Shown here: in pieces, positions 27,794 to 37,828 of the stretch
How the letters are laid out: every line of letters begins with the position of its first letter
Position numbering within the stretch: the first letter of the stretch is position 1
Assembly (NCBI RefSeq): GCF_000731955.1
Contig: NZ_JNCK01000001.1
Coordinates: 3,348,001 to 3,412,000, forward strand
Length of the DNA stretch: 64,000 nucleotides
Reading direction: 5' to 3'
From: Halomonas zincidurans B6
GTDB lineage: Bacteria > Pseudomonadota > Gammaproteobacteria > Pseudomonadales > Halomonadaceae
Position numbers and translations under genes: made by a program
The notes under the pieces: model-generated
Databases searched by the model: none
What the model was told of the DNA's origin: nothing
What the model saw: only the letters and a program-made list of their open reading frames with translations

Positions 27794-29830
27794 TCACAGG
27801 TCCTTGACCAACCTGAGTGCATCGTAAATGGCCGCATGGGTGTTGCGGTGAGCAATCGCGTCGCCGATTCGGAATAGCTGAAACGTGCCGTCCGGGTTGG
27901 TGTCGAGCGCCTGCGCTCTGCCGGCGATCAGGTCGTCGTAGTCGACCGCGCCCCGGTTGCTCGACAGCGGCTTGAGTTCCTCGTAGAGATCGTCCATCGG
28001 CAGGGTGCCGAAGTTGACCACCACCTGATCCACGCGGCGTTCCAGATCAAGCTGGGTATAGTCGCTGCTGATCGAGGCCACCAGGTCGCTGCCATCGCGG
28101 CGGATGCCGGTCAGCCGGAAGGTCGGCGTGAAGGTGACGTCAAGCTTCTGCAGGGCGCGCATGTAGGGAACCAGGTTCATGGCCATCACTTCCGGCGCCA
28201 GGGCGCGGTCGGCGGTCATGTACTCCACCTTGCTGCCCGCCTGGGCAATGATCTCCGCCGCCTGCAACGCGGTATGGTCGCCGGCGTCGTCGTAGACGAG
28301 CACATTGCTGCCCGGCTTGGCGTGGCCGGAGAGGATGTCCCAACCCGTCACCGCCAGTTCGTTGCCTTCCGCCAGCGCCTGCTCGTTGGGCAGGCCGCCG
28401 GTCGCCACGATGACCACGTCGGGTGACTCGGCGAGCACTTCGTCGTTTTCCGCGAACACGTTGAAATGGAAGGTGACGCCCATCGCCTGGCAGCGCTCGA
28501 TGCGCCAGTCGACGATGCCCATCATCTCGCGGCGGCGCTCGCTCTGCGCGGTCAGGCGAATCTGCCCGCCCGGCGCGTCGGCGGCCTCGAACACCACGAC
28601 CTCGTGGCCGCGCTCGGCGGCCACCCGAGCCGCTTCCAGCCCGCCGGGCCCGCTGCCGACCACCACCACCTTGCGCCGGGTTGCGGCGGGGGTAATGGTG
28701 TGCGGCAGGGTGGTTTCGCGACCGGTCGCCGCATTGTGGATGCAATACGCCGCCCCGCCCTGATAGATGCGGTCGAGACAGTAGTTGGCGCCGACGCAGG
28801 GGCGGATTTCCGCTTCGCGCCCCTCGATCACCTTCTTCATCAGATGCGGGTCGGCCATATGGGCGCGGGTCATGCCGATCATGTCCACCTTGCCGGAGGC
28901 GATCGCATGGCGCGCCGTGGCGACGTCCTGGATCTTGGCGCCATGGAAGGTGGGGAAGTCGACCTCGCGCTTGATCTCGCCGGCGAAGTCCAGGTGCGGC
29001 GCGCTGGGCATGCCCTGGATCGGGATGACGTCGGTCAGCCCGGGGTCGGTATCGATGTGCCCCTTCACCACGTTGAGGAAATCCACCAGGCCGCTGTCCT
29101 TCAACCGGTGTGAGATCGCCATGCCGTCGCGGGCATCGATGCCTCCCGGCAGGCACTCGTCGCCGGTATAGCGCACGCCCAGCAGGAACGTGTCGCCGAC
29201 CCGCTCGCGGATGCTGGCGAGCACCTCGAAGGTGAAGCGCAGCCGGTTTTCCAGGCTGCCGCCGTAGGGCCCGTCGAGCTCGTTGGTCAGCGGCGACCAG
29301 AACTGATCCATCAGATGGCCGTAGGCCTGGATCTCGAGGCCATCGAGACCGGCGGCGTGCATGCGCTCGGCGGCGTCCGCATAATCCGCGATCAGCCGCT
29401 CGATGTCCCAGAGTTCCGCCTTCTTGGGATAGGCGCGGTGGGAGGCCTCGCGGTGATTCGACGCCGAGACGATCGGCAGCCAGTCGCCCTTGTCCCAACG
29501 GGTGCGGCGGCCCAGGTGGGTCAGCTGGATCATCACCGCCGTGCCATGTTCGTGGCAGGCATCGGTCAGCTCGCGCATCCACGGCACCACTTCATCCTTG
29601 TAGGCGAGGATGTTGTTGAAGACCGGCGGGCTGTCCCGCGACACCGCCGCGGAACCCGCCGTCATGGTGAGTGCCACGCCGCCCTTGGCGCGTTCCACAT
29701 GATAGGCCCGGTACAGCGCCTTGGGCATGCCGTCTTCGGGGTAGGCGGGTTCGTGCGAGGTCAGCATGACCCGGTTCTTCAGCGTCAGGTGCTTGAGTTG
29801 CAGGGGCTGCAGCAGAGGATCGTTTTTCAC
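27794..29830 (-). CDS. Flavoprotein N-demethylase of the trimethylamine dehydrogenase family
   Basis: The 678-residue protein joins an old-yellow-enzyme TIM barrel (residues 1-370, FMN) to an NAD/FAD domain (VVVVGSGPGGLEAARVAAERG near 392). The iron-sulfur region reads RPCVGANYCLDRIYQGGAAYC: three of the four expected cysteines, with Ala in place of the second. As I recall, this is shared by the DgcA and N-methylproline demethylase branch. The substrate is therefore probably a secondary or tertiary N-methyl amino acid such as dimethylglycine or N-methylproline. The sequence around MLTSHEPAYPEDGMPKALYR resembles the N-methylproline type more than DgcA, and no dgcB is nearby. The start is GTG. 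It is divergent from a TetR regulator. Confidence 0.8.
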   Translation of the reverse strand: MKNDPLLQPLQLKHLTLKNRVMLTSHEPAYPEDGMPKALYRAYHVERAKGGVALTMTAGSAAVSRDSPPVFNNILAYKDEVVPWMRELTDACHEHGTAVMIQLTHLGRRTRWDKGDWLPIVSASNHREASHRAYPKKAELWDIERLIADYADAAERMHAAGLDGLEIQAYGHLMDQFWSPLTNELDGPYGGSLENRLRFTFEVLASIRERVGDTFLLGVRYTGDECLPGGIDARDGMAISHRLKDSGLVDFLNVVKGHIDTDPGLTDVIPIQGMPSAPHLDFAGEIKREVDFPTFHGAKIQDVATARHAIASGKVDMIGMTRAHMADPHLMKKVIEGREAEIRPCVGANYCLDRIYQGGAAYCIHNAATGRETTLPHTITPAATRRKVVVVGSGPGGLEAARVAAERGHEVVVFEAADAPGGQIRLTAQSERRREMMGIVDWRIERCQAMGVTFHFNVFAENDEVLAESPDVVIVATGGLPNEQALAEGNELAVTGWDILSGHAKPGSNVLVYDDAGDHTALQAAEIIAQAGSKVEYMTADRALAPEVMAMNLVPYMRALQKLDVTFTPTFRLTGIRRDGSDLVASISSDYTQLDLERRVDQVVVNFGTLPMDDLYEELKPLSSNRGAVDYDDLIAGRAQALDTNPDGTFQLFRIGDAIAHRNTHAAIYDALRLVKDL

Positions 29831-29876
29831 GGCGAGCGCTCTTTATTGTTCTGATATCGAATCAAGCTAGTCTTCT

Positions 29877-29915
29877 CTGTACACTGGTGTCAACAATGGT
29901 GACATCGATGTACAG
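29877..29915. promoter_or_regulatory. Nested palindromic operator between demethylase and TetR genes
   Basis: A 39-base dyad centred at 29896 has outer arms CTGTACA and TGTACAG and inner arms TGTCA and TGACA separated by seven bases. It sits in the 146-base divergent region, about 50 bases before the demethylase start and 60 before the regulator, so it is the natural binding site of the TetR protein. Nested arms suggest two dimers or a mix of two regulators. Confidence 0.7.
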
Positions 29916-29976
29916 GGCGTACAGAGGGCATCGCTGCCAAGTATCATTGCCTAGGGGAAAACGGAGAGCAAACTGA

Positions 29977-30666
29977 GTGAAAAGCGACCGCCCCACTACC
30001 AACCGGATTGCCTGGATCGATGCGGCGTACGACTTGCTGATCGACGCCGGCGTCGGCGCCGTCAAGATCGTCCCGCTGGCCAAGAAGCTGGGCGCGTCGC
30101 GCACTAGTTTCTATTGGTTGTTCAAGGAGCGCGAAGAGGTTCTTGATGCACTGCTGGAACGCTGGGAACGCCGCAATACCTACGCGCTGGTCTTGCAGAC
30201 CGAGAAGTATGCCTCGTCGATCGTCGAGGCCATGCTGAATGTCTTCGACTGCTGGTTCGATCCCGCTCTCTTCGACTCGGAGTTCGAGTACGCCGTCAGG
30301 AGCTGGAGCTTGCAGGATCGCGCCGTCGCCGGGCGGGTCCGCCGGGCCGACGAGCAGCGCCTGCAAGCGCTGCAGGCGATGTTCATCCGCTACGGCTATG
30401 ACTCAGCGGAAGCCGATACCCGGGCCCGGACCGTGTACCTGATCCAGATCGGCTACATCTCGATGCATACCCAGGAGACCCGGGACACACGCATCAGCCG
30501 CGTGGCCCAGTACGTCGCCATCTTTACCGGGCAACCCTGCGTGCCCGCCGATCTGGAGCGTTTCGCCGCACGGCACACGGCCCGGTTTTCCGGCGAGGAA
30601 TTGGCGGCTGCACAACGGCAGATGGCTCAAGAACCGGCAATCGACGCTGGGACTCATCGGGGGTGA
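29977..30666 (+). CDS. TetR-family regulator of the divergent demethylase
   Basis: The 229-residue protein has an N-terminal TetR helix-turn-helix (residues 8-55: AAYDLLIDAGVGAVKIVPLAKKLG then RTSFYWLFKEREEVLDALL). The ligand-binding helical domain carries no motif I can tie to a known effector. Translation begins at GTG with GGAGAG eight bases upstream. Divergent orientation and the shared dyad at 29877 indicate repression of the demethylase gene and probably itself, released by an N-methylated amino acid. Confidence 0.83.
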   Translation: MKSDRPTTNRIAWIDAAYDLLIDAGVGAVKIVPLAKKLGASRTSFYWLFKEREEVLDALLERWERRNTYALVLQTEKYASSIVEAMLNVFDCWFDPALFDSEFEYAVRSWSLQDRAVAGRVRRADEQRLQALQAMFIRYGYDSAEADTRARTVYLIQIGYISMHTQETRDTRISRVAQYVAIFTGQPCVPADLERFAARHTARFSGEELAAAQRQMAQEPAIDAGTHRG

Positions 30667-30738
30667 CGGCTGGCTTGGCAGCGCGCTGGTGGTAGAGAGC
30701 CCGACAGGGCTGAAACATTACACCACCGGTCCCCCGGC

Positions 30739-30764
30739 GACGGCGAGCCCGGAGGCTCGCCGTC
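30739..30764. terminator. Strong hairpin after the TetR gene
   Basis: GACGGCGAGCC and GGCTCGCCGTC form an eleven-base-pair stem with a CGGA loop. It lies between the TetR gene and the minus-strand relic at 30783, and may serve either direction. Confidence 0.55.
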
Positions 30765-30782
30765 TTCGCGATGGCCGCGGTC

Positions 30783-30900
30783 TCAGCCCTTGTTGGCGGC
30801 CTGGGCGGCGTCGATCACATCCTGTCCGATCTCGTCGGCGAATTCCTTCCACACCGGTTTCAGCAACCGGCCGGAAAATTCCCCTGGTGTTTTATCCATG
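30783..30900 (-). pseudogene. C-terminal relic of a TRAP-type solute-binding protein
   Basis: The minus strand reads PGEFSGRLLKPVWKEFADEI then GQDVIDAAQAANKG and stops. This resembles the last helix of DctP-family periplasmic binding proteins, a family common in Halomonas. Only about 35 codons remain, and the left boundary of the CRISPR-Cas island starts right after. The family call rests on a short segment. Confidence 0.4.
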
Positions 30901-30985
30901 GGGTAGTCGGGCTCAATCGACTTTGCTTATATGTGGGTAACAGAGCGTAATCGGTTGTAGCCGCTACTCCAATGCCGGAGGTTCC

Positions 30986-31960
30986 ATGGATGATTTATCA
31001 CCGTCGGATCTAAAGACGATCCTGCACTCGAAACGCGCGAATCTGTATTACCTCCAGCACTGCCGGGTCCTGGTCAATGGCGGCCGTGTCGAGTATGTCA
31101 CCGACGAGGGCAAGCAATCGCGCTACTGGAACATTCCCATCGCCAACACCACTTCGTTATTGCTTGGTACGGGTACCTCGATTACCCAGGCGGCGATGCG
31201 TGAGCTGGCCAAGGCCGGTGTCTTGGTCGGCTTTTGCGGTGGTGGCGGGACGCCGCTTTTCGCGGCCAATGAAGTGGACGTGGATGTCGCCTGGTTGACC
31301 CCGCAGAGCGAATACCGGCCCACGGAGTATCTACAGCATTGGGTGCGCTTCTGGTTCGATGACGGCAAGCGCCTCGAGGCGGCCCGTGCTTTCCAGATGG
31401 CGCGGCTATCGCGCATCGAATCGCTCTGGCAAGGTCGGCCGCTCAAGGAAGCGGGTTTTGATATATCCGCCCAGCACTTGAGTGATGCATTGGCACAACA
31501 CCGAGAAGCGATTGCCGGTGCATCCGATACCGTGGAGTTACTGACGCTCGAGGCGCGTTTGACCAAGACGTTGTTCAAGCTGGCGGCCCAGGCGGTGACG
31601 TATGGCCAGTTCACGCGTGCCAAGCGAGGCAGTGGGACCGATCCCGCGAATCGGTTTCTCGATCATGGCAATTATCTCGCCTACGGGCTGGCGGCAACGG
31701 CGACCTGGGTGCTGGGAATTCCCCATGGTCTGGCGGTATTACATGGCAAGACTCGCCGGGGCGGCTTGGTCTTCGACGTCGCGGACCTGGTCAAGGACGC
31801 CATCATCCTCCCGCAAGCGTTCCTGTCGGCCATGCGAGGCGACGAGGAACAAGAGTTTCGCCAGGCGTGCATTGAGAGGCTGACGCGCACCGAATCCCTC
31901 GATTTCATGATCGACACGCTCAAAGCCGTGGCCCTCGAGCTTGGAGGGCCTGACACATGA
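30986..31960 (+). CDS. cas1: Type I-F CRISPR integrase Cas1
   Basis: The metal-dependent DNA integrase inserts new spacers, working with Cas2-3. The 324-residue protein has the I-F start LKTILHSKRANLYYLQHCRV. The catalytic metal site is the Glu in LLTLEARLTKTLF near residue 190 and the His/Asp set in GLAVLHGKTRRGGLVFDVAD near 250-270. GGAGG precedes the ATG. It overlaps cas2-3 by four bases, the standard arrangement. Confidence 0.95.
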   Translation: MDDLSPSDLKTILHSKRANLYYLQHCRVLVNGGRVEYVTDEGKQSRYWNIPIANTTSLLLGTGTSITQAAMRELAKAGVLVGFCGGGGTPLFAANEVDVDVAWLTPQSEYRPTEYLQHWVRFWFDDGKRLEAARAFQMARLSRIESLWQGRPLKEAGFDISAQHLSDALAQHREAIAGASDTVELLTLEARLTKTLFKLAAQAVTYGQFTRAKRGSGTDPANRFLDHGNYLAYGLAATATWVLGIPHGLAVLHGKTRRGGLVFDVADLVKDAIILPQAFLSAMRGDEEQEFRQACIERLTRTESLDFMIDTLKAVALELGGPDT

Positions 31961-34872
31961 ATGTGCTGCTGGTTTCCCAGTGCAACAAGAACGCGCTCAA
32001 GGAAACGCGGCGCATTCTCGACCAGTTCGCCGAACGCCGGGGAGAGCGTACCTGGCAAACCCCGATTACGCTCGAAGGGCTCGACACACTAAGGAAATTG
32101 CTACGCAAGACGGCGCGCAAGAATACCGCCGTGGCGTGCCACTGGATTCGCGGCCACGACCACAGCGAGCTGGTATGGGTGGTAGGCGATGCCAAGCGCT
32201 TCAATCTACAAGGGGCGGTGCCGACCAATACGACGTCGCGCGATATTCTCCGCCGCGAAGACGAAAACGACTGGCACAGTGGCGAAGATATACTGTTGCT
32301 GGCGTCCATGGCGGCACTGTTGCACGACTTGGGGAAAGCGACCGTAGCGTTCCAGCAACGCCTGCAAGGGAAATTGGAAGGGCGCAATCTGTACCGCCAT
32401 GAGTGGGTGTCGCTGCGGCTTTTCCAAGCTTTCGTCGGGAATGACGATGACGCGACCTGGTTAATGCGGCTCGCCGAAGGCCGCTATCAAACGCAAGACT
32501 GGCTAAAGGCACTGGAGTGCGATGGGCTCGACCCCGAGCCCTCCGCCATATTCCGCCGCTTGCCGCCATTAGCGGCGGCGCTTGGCTGGTTGGTCATCAG
32601 TCACCATCGTTTACCTCTCAAGCCTCCCGATGACACGTCGGACCCGGCGACACGCTGGGGGAGCAGCAATGTCACGCTGCAAATGGAACAGTTGGATGAT
32701 CTGCTAGGGCTCATCGACGCGCAATGGAATGAAATTCCCTCGACGCAAGAGCCGGCACGCATCACCCCCTATTGGCAATTCAAGCATGGCCTACCGGTGG
32801 ACACGCGGCGTTGGCGGGAGCGGGCGGCCAAGCAAGCAAAGCGCCTATTGGCGCGTCTTTCCGGCGACGCAAGTTGGCTCGATAGCCCTTATGTCATGCA
32901 TCTCTCCCGCCTGTGTCTGATGCTTGCCGATCATCACTACTCAAGCCTTGAAGACCCAACGCATCGTGTGGCCGGTGAGCCGCAGTATCCGCTGGTCGCC
33001 AATACCGTGCGCAAGACGGGGCAACCCAATCAATTGCTGGACGAACATATTCTGGGTGTCGAGAAGCATGCGGCAGTGGTTGCGCGGGCGCTCCCCAGTG
33101 TGGATAGCCATCTGCCACGCTTGGCACGACATAAAGGCTTCCGCAAACGTAGTAACCATGCGCGTTTCCGCTGGCAGGACAAGGCGTTCGATCTGGCCCA
33201 GTCGCTGCGTGAGCGCAGCCAGCGCCAAGGTTTCTTCGGTATCAACATGGCCTCCACGGGCTGCGGCAAGACACTGGCCAATGGACGTATCCTGTATGCG
33301 CTGGCCGACCCGGAGCAGGGCGCACGCTTTAGTATCGCGCTGGGGCTGCGCACGCTCACGCTGCAAACCGGCCAAGCCTTGCGTGAACGCCTCAACCTGG
33401 GAGAAGATGATCTCGCAGTGCGTGTCGGCGGCAGTGCCAATAAAGCCCTTTTCGATCACTACGAGCGTGAAGCCGAGGCCAGCGGTTCCGCCTCTCGGCA
33501 GGGGCTGATCGATGAAGACGCTCACGTCGTGTTCGAGGGCAACTTCGAGAGCCATCCGCTGCTCAAACGGCTGGGAGAGGAACCAGGGACACGCTCGCTG
33601 GTGGCCGCTCCCATTCTGGTATGCACCGTGGATCACTTGGTGCCGGCGACCGAAAGCACGCGAGGGGGCCAGCAAATCGTCCCCATGTTGCGTCTGATGA
33701 GCAGTGACCTGGTGCTTGATGAAATCGACGACTTCGATATTAACGATCTACCCGCGCTAACACGGTTGGTCCATTGGGCGGGGCTGCTTGGTTCGCGCGT
33801 GTTGCTGTCATCGGCCACCTTGCCCCCCGCCCTGGTGCGGGGGTTGTACGACGCCTACCGCAGTGGGCGCGAAGCGTACCAGCGCCATCGCGGCGAGCCT
33901 GGCTTGCCGGTGGATATTTGTTGCGCGTGGTTCGACGAAAATGACCGTCAGCATCATGATTGTGCCGATGGTGACGCGTTCAGCGCCGCGCATGCCGCCT
34001 TTGCCGAACGTCGGCTCAAGCGCTTGGCCGATAGCCCTGTGCGGCGGCGGGGGGAGCTCATCCCCATGCCGCCTCTGGGGAAACGGCCGGAAGAAATTCG
34101 CGCTGGCCTGGCCACATTGCTACGTGATCAAGCTGCTCAGCTACACGAGCGCCTCCATTCTTGTGATCCGAACACGGGCAAGCGCGTGAGCTTTGGCCTG
34201 ATACGCATGGCCAATATCGACCCATTGGTGGATGTCGCTACCGAACTGTTTCGACTAGGCGCCCTCGATGGCCAACGGATTCACCTTTGTGTCTATCATT
34301 CCCGCCATCCGCTCGTCATGCGCTCGGCGATCGAACGACGCCTGGACCAAACGCTGCAACGTGCCGAGCCGGACCGAGTGTTCGAGCAGGCCGACATTCG
34401 GCGTTTACTCGATGGCAGTGACGAAGCCGATCATTTGTTTATCGTTCTAGGCTCGCCGGTAACCGAAGTCGGTCGCGACCACGATTACGACTGGGCGATT
34501 GTCGAGCCTTCCTCCATGCGCTCGATCATCCAGTTGGCAGGGCGTGTATGGCGCCATCGCGACAAACGCTGCGACACGCCGAACATTCAGCTCCTGGATA
34601 CCAACCTCAGTCACCTGGAAAAACCTGGAGAACTTGCATTCCAACGCCCGGGGATCGAGACCGGTGAGGCTTGGCGACTCAGTAGTCACTCGTTGAGCGC
34701 GCTGCTCACGCCGGATGAATATCAGATCATCGACGCCCGGCCACGCGTGCTGGCGCGCGAGACGCTATCCCCACGCGATAGCCTGGTCGATCTGGAGCAC
34801 CAGCGACTGATAACCCAAATGCTGGAGCCGCCCACCCAGCCGCTGACCAATGTTAATGGCCAAGTAAAGTGA
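31957..34872 (+). pseudogene. cas3: Type I-F Cas2-3 fusion, N-terminal 965 residues, interrupted by IS21
   Basis: In I-F systems this protein unwinds and degrades DNA recognised by the Csy complex and also takes part in spacer capture. Residues 1-95 are the Cas2-like domain (MNVLLVSQCNKNALKETRRI). The HD nuclease follows with LLHDLGKATVAFQQRL near 121 and ISHHRLPL. The helicase has MASTGCGKTLANGRI near 431, LVLDEIDDFD near 588 and LSSATLP near 617, all intact. At 34851 an IS21 element enters, so translation ends after seven element-encoded residues (VNGQVK-stop). The missing 150 or so C-terminal residues continue, in frame, at 37295. Because all catalytic motifs survive, partial activity cannot be excluded, but loss of the C-terminal domain would be expected to impair recruitment. 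Confidence 0.9.
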
Positions 34873-34983
34873 CCCAGTACCGGCCAACGCTTTTGACCCA
34901 CCCCCGAGGTGGCAGCGCTGCCACCATCCACCTACCGTGTCGGCTCAGCCAAGGGTCGGGACGGAGATGTGAAGGATTGGGGA

Positions 34984-36507
34984 ATGATTCACAAGATCAA
35001 AGCGTTACATGATGACGGACAGGGCCTGTCGATCCGCGCCATCGGCCAGGAGCTGGGCCTCTCCCGTAACACCGTGCGCAAGTACCTGCGCCAGGACGTA
35101 GCCGCCATCGAGGCGGCGCAGTCGAACCGGGAGCGCGAGAAGAAGCTCGATGCCCATCGCGACTACATCGCCTACCTGCTGCGCACCTTCCCTCGGCTGA
35201 GCAGCGTCAAGGTCGCCCGCAAGCTGCGTGAGAAGGTCGGGGAGCTGGCGGTTTCGGAGCGCACCCTGCGCCGTTACGTGCAGCAGGTGAAGAGCACCGT
35301 CGCCAGCCGACAGCGGCGCTACTACGAGCCGGTGCTCGACATGGTCCCCGGTGTGCAGTGCCAGGTGGATCCGGGCGAGCTGCGCGAGGTGAAGATCGGC
35401 GGCGAGCCGCGAACGCTGTACTTCGTGGTGTTCGTGCTCTCTTACTCGCGTCTGACCTACGTCGGTGTCAGTCTCTCGCCGCTCGACACCCTCACCTTCA
35501 TCCGCCTGCACGACGAGGCCTTCCGCTACTTCGGCGGCCTGCCCGAGGAGTGCGTTTACGACCAGACCAAGATGGTGGTGATCAGCGAGCAGTTCCGCGA
35601 GCTGAAGGTGAACCAGCGCTTTCATGAGTACGCCACTACCGCTGGCTTCCGGATCCATGCCTGCTGTGGCTACGACCCGGAGAGCAAGGGTAAGGTCGAG
35701 GCCGGGGTGAAGTACGCCAAGCAGGACGCTTTCTACGCCGAGACCTTCCGCGACGAGGCCGACCTGCGCCGCCATGTGCAGCAGTGGCTCGATGAGGTCG
35801 CCAACGTGCGCACTCACGGCACCACCGGCCGGCAGCCGAGGGTCCACTTCGAGGCCGAGGAGCGGGCGCATCTTGGGCCCTACCTGACGCCGGCCTGTGT
35901 GGCGCGAGGCGTCGACGACCTGGCCCCGCGTAAGGTCGACAAGACCGGGCTGATCGCCTGGAAGGCCAACAAGTACTCGGTGCCCATGGCCTACCAGCAG
36001 GGGCGTGTCGGCGCCCGGGAAGAGGACGACCGCCTGGCGATTCACGACCTGGAGAGCGGTGACGAGATTGCCACCCATTCGCTGCACCTGGGCACGGGTC
36101 GTACGCGGCGCAACGAGAACCACTACCGCGATCACCGCCAGCAGGAGGCGGAGCTTGAGCAGGCCATCGAGCGGTGCCTCGGCGAGCCCTTGGGAGGCCA
36201 GCTCTGTGCGCGCCTGCGCGAGAGCATGCCGCGCCACTATAGAGACCAGCTGCGGGGCGCCAGGAAGCTGCTGGAAGGCGAGCCCGAGCTGGACCGGGTA
36301 CTGATCGGCGACTGGGTCACCCGTGAGCGCCTCACCGCCGGCGGGCTCAAGGAGCGCCTGGCGGCGGCCCGGCTGGCCAAGGCGCGTGGGCGGGATCGCG
36401 ACGCCGATGCCCCGGCGGGCCCCGTCACGCCGCCCCCGGACCTGAGCCAGTACGCCCGACTTGGCCGCTCCAGCGGCCAGCAGGAGGTGACCCATGGGGC
36501 AACTTGA
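34984..36507 (+). CDS. istA: IS21 transposase IstA
   Basis: The recombinase of the element. An N-terminal helix-turn-helix (LSIRAIGQELGLSRNTVRKY, residues 15-40) is followed by the DDE catalytic core: the first Asp in CQVDPGELREV near 130, the second in VYDQTKMVV near 195, and the Glu in KGKVEAGVKYAK near 240. The total from the ATG at 34984 is 507 residues, in the family range. An upstream in-frame extension to 34909 exists but lacks a convincing start. Its end overlaps istB by 14 bases. Confidence 0.93.
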   Translation: MIHKIKALHDDGQGLSIRAIGQELGLSRNTVRKYLRQDVAAIEAAQSNREREKKLDAHRDYIAYLLRTFPRLSSVKVARKLREKVGELAVSERTLRRYVQQVKSTVASRQRRYYEPVLDMVPGVQCQVDPGELREVKIGGEPRTLYFVVFVLSYSRLTYVGVSLSPLDTLTFIRLHDEAFRYFGGLPEECVYDQTKMVVISEQFRELKVNQRFHEYATTAGFRIHACCGYDPESKGKVEAGVKYAKQDAFYAETFRDEADLRRHVQQWLDEVANVRTHGTTGRQPRVHFEAEERAHLGPYLTPACVARGVDDLAPRKVDKTGLIAWKANKYSVPMAYQQGRVGAREEDDRLAIHDLESGDEIATHSLHLGTGRTRRNENHYRDHRQQEAELEQAIERCLGEPLGGQLCARLRESMPRHYRDQLRGARKLLEGEPELDRVLIGDWVTRERLTAGGLKERLAAARLAKARGRDRDADAPAGPVTPPPDLSQYARLGRSSGQQEVTHGAT

Positions 36508-37234
36508 GTTGACCGCCGGGCGCTACCGCAGCCTGCGCCTCGGCGCCATCGCCGGGGATCTCACCGTCCTGCTGGCCCAGGCCGAGGCCAACGAGGTCTC
36601 CTACCTGGCTTTCGCCGACATGCTGGTCGAGCACGAGCGCCAGACCCGTGAAGCCAAGCGAATCGACCTCTACCGGCGTCAGGCCGGTTTCCCCAGCGAC
36701 AAGCGGCTGGAGGGGTTCGACTACCGGCACCAGACCACCATTACCAAGCGCCAAGTCAGCGCTCTGCTCGACTTCGCCTTCCTCGACAACCGCGAGAACC
36801 TGGTGTTCATCGGCCCGCCGGGCGTGGGCAAGACCCACTTGGCCATCGGCATCGGTCAGAAGGCCATCGAGGCTGGCTACCGGGTGCTGTTCCGCAACGC
36901 CCTGGACCTGGTCGAGGAGTTGGAACTCGCCGAGATGAAGGGCGCGCTGAAGAAGACGCTGCACAAGCTCGCCAAGGTCGACGCCTTGGTGATCGATGAG
37001 CTGGGCTACTTGCCGATGAGCCGGCAGGCGCGCTACGCGCTGTTCCAGCTGATCAACCGGTTCTATGAGCACCGCTCGCTGATCATCACCACCAACAAGG
37101 ACTTTACCAGCTGGGGAGAGTTCTTCCACGACGACAACGTGGCGGTGCCAATCGTTGACCGGATCATCCACCACTCGCACCTCTACCTGCTCGGCGGGGA
37201 GAGCTATCGGCTGAAGCAGAAGGCGCTCAGCTGA
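36494..37234 (+). CDS. istB: IS21 helper ATPase IstB
   Basis: A 246-residue AAA+ ATPase related to DnaC that selects the target and activates IstA. The Walker A motif IGPPGVGKTHLAIGIG is near residue 98, Walker B LVIDELGYLPMS near 163, and the sensor region SLIITTNKDFTSWGEFF near 195. The length is typical. It starts within the end of istA. Confidence 0.93.
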   Translation: MGQLELTAGRYRSLRLGAIAGDLTVLLAQAEANEVSYLAFADMLVEHERQTREAKRIDLYRRQAGFPSDKRLEGFDYRHQTTITKRQVSALLDFAFLDNRENLVFIGPPGVGKTHLAIGIGQKAIEAGYRVLFRNALDLVEELELAEMKGALKKTLHKLAKVDALVIDELGYLPMSRQARYALFQLINRFYEHRSLIITTNKDFTSWGEFFHDDNVAVPIVDRIIHHSHLYLLGGESYRLKQKALS

Positions 37235-37294
37235 CGATCACGGGTGGGTCATTTTTGTTGGCCACTGGTGGGTCACTTCTGATGGCCATTGACA

Positions 37295-37750
37295 ACCAAG
37301 AAAGAACGCAGGTTGGGCATGAAACCGTCGCCACCTCCCTTGGGCGCCTATAGCTGGTATGCCATGCCGCGCATGCACCTGACCGGCGTGCTCACCCAGC
37401 GTCAGCGTTTTCGCCAACCCACTCAGACCGACGTAGCACTCGCGTTATTGCCCGACGAGGGCGGCGAAACCTGGACGTTGCATCGCGTGGAAGACGGTGC
37501 CAAGCGTGGTGAAACGCTCTACGTGGAAGTCGAAGAAAGCCTGATGGCGCGGATAGACCTGGAGCATGAACGGGGCGAGCGCATTCAGCCCTGGGGCGCC
37601 GATGACTACCTGACCGCGCTTGCCGATCTCGCCGAGGACCTGGATATCTCGCTCGATAAAGCCGCACGCACCTTCGGCATCGTCAATGCGCCCGAGAGCA
37701 CGCATGGCTGGCGCTACCATCCCGTGCTGGGGTTTGTGAAGAAGAGATGA
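37295..37750 (+). pseudogene. cas3: C-terminal fragment of Cas2-3
   Basis: This is the displaced 3' end of cas2-3, about 150 residues: TKKERRLGMKPSPPPLGAYS and SWYAMPRMHLTGVLTQRQRF, ending HPVLGFVKKR. Joined to the upstream part it gives a protein of about 1115 residues, the normal I-F size. An open frame could start from a TTG at 37289 inside the IS end or from ATG at 37319, so a separate C-terminal polypeptide is conceivable but has no clear ribosome site. Confidence 0.88.
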
Positions 37751-37828
37751 GTGAATTGGTCAATAAATCAATATAAGGTAAACGGTAAATTATTATTAAT
37801 TCAATGAGTGTATCGATTAAGGTGATCT

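Larger units (their letters stand above)
34851..37294 (+). mobile_element. Intact IS21-family element inserted in cas2-3
   Basis: The 2444-base element begins TGTTAATGGCCA and ends in the complement of TGTCAATGGCCA, with further repeats of the AAGTGACCCA type just inside both ends, as usual for IS21 multiple terminal repeats. ACCAA flanks it on both sides (34846-34850 and 37295-37299), a five-base target duplication. Removing the element and one ACCAA joins PTQPLT to KKERRLG in the cas2-3 frame. It carries complete istA and istB. The intact target duplication and open frames point to a recent insertion. Confidence 0.93.

Noticed and set aside
37289..37318. Outward promoter from the IS21 end driving the csy genes (TTGACA at 37289)
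   Set aside because: A -35-like hexamer exists, but no reasonable -10 lies 16-18 bases downstream; the sequence there is GC-rich.
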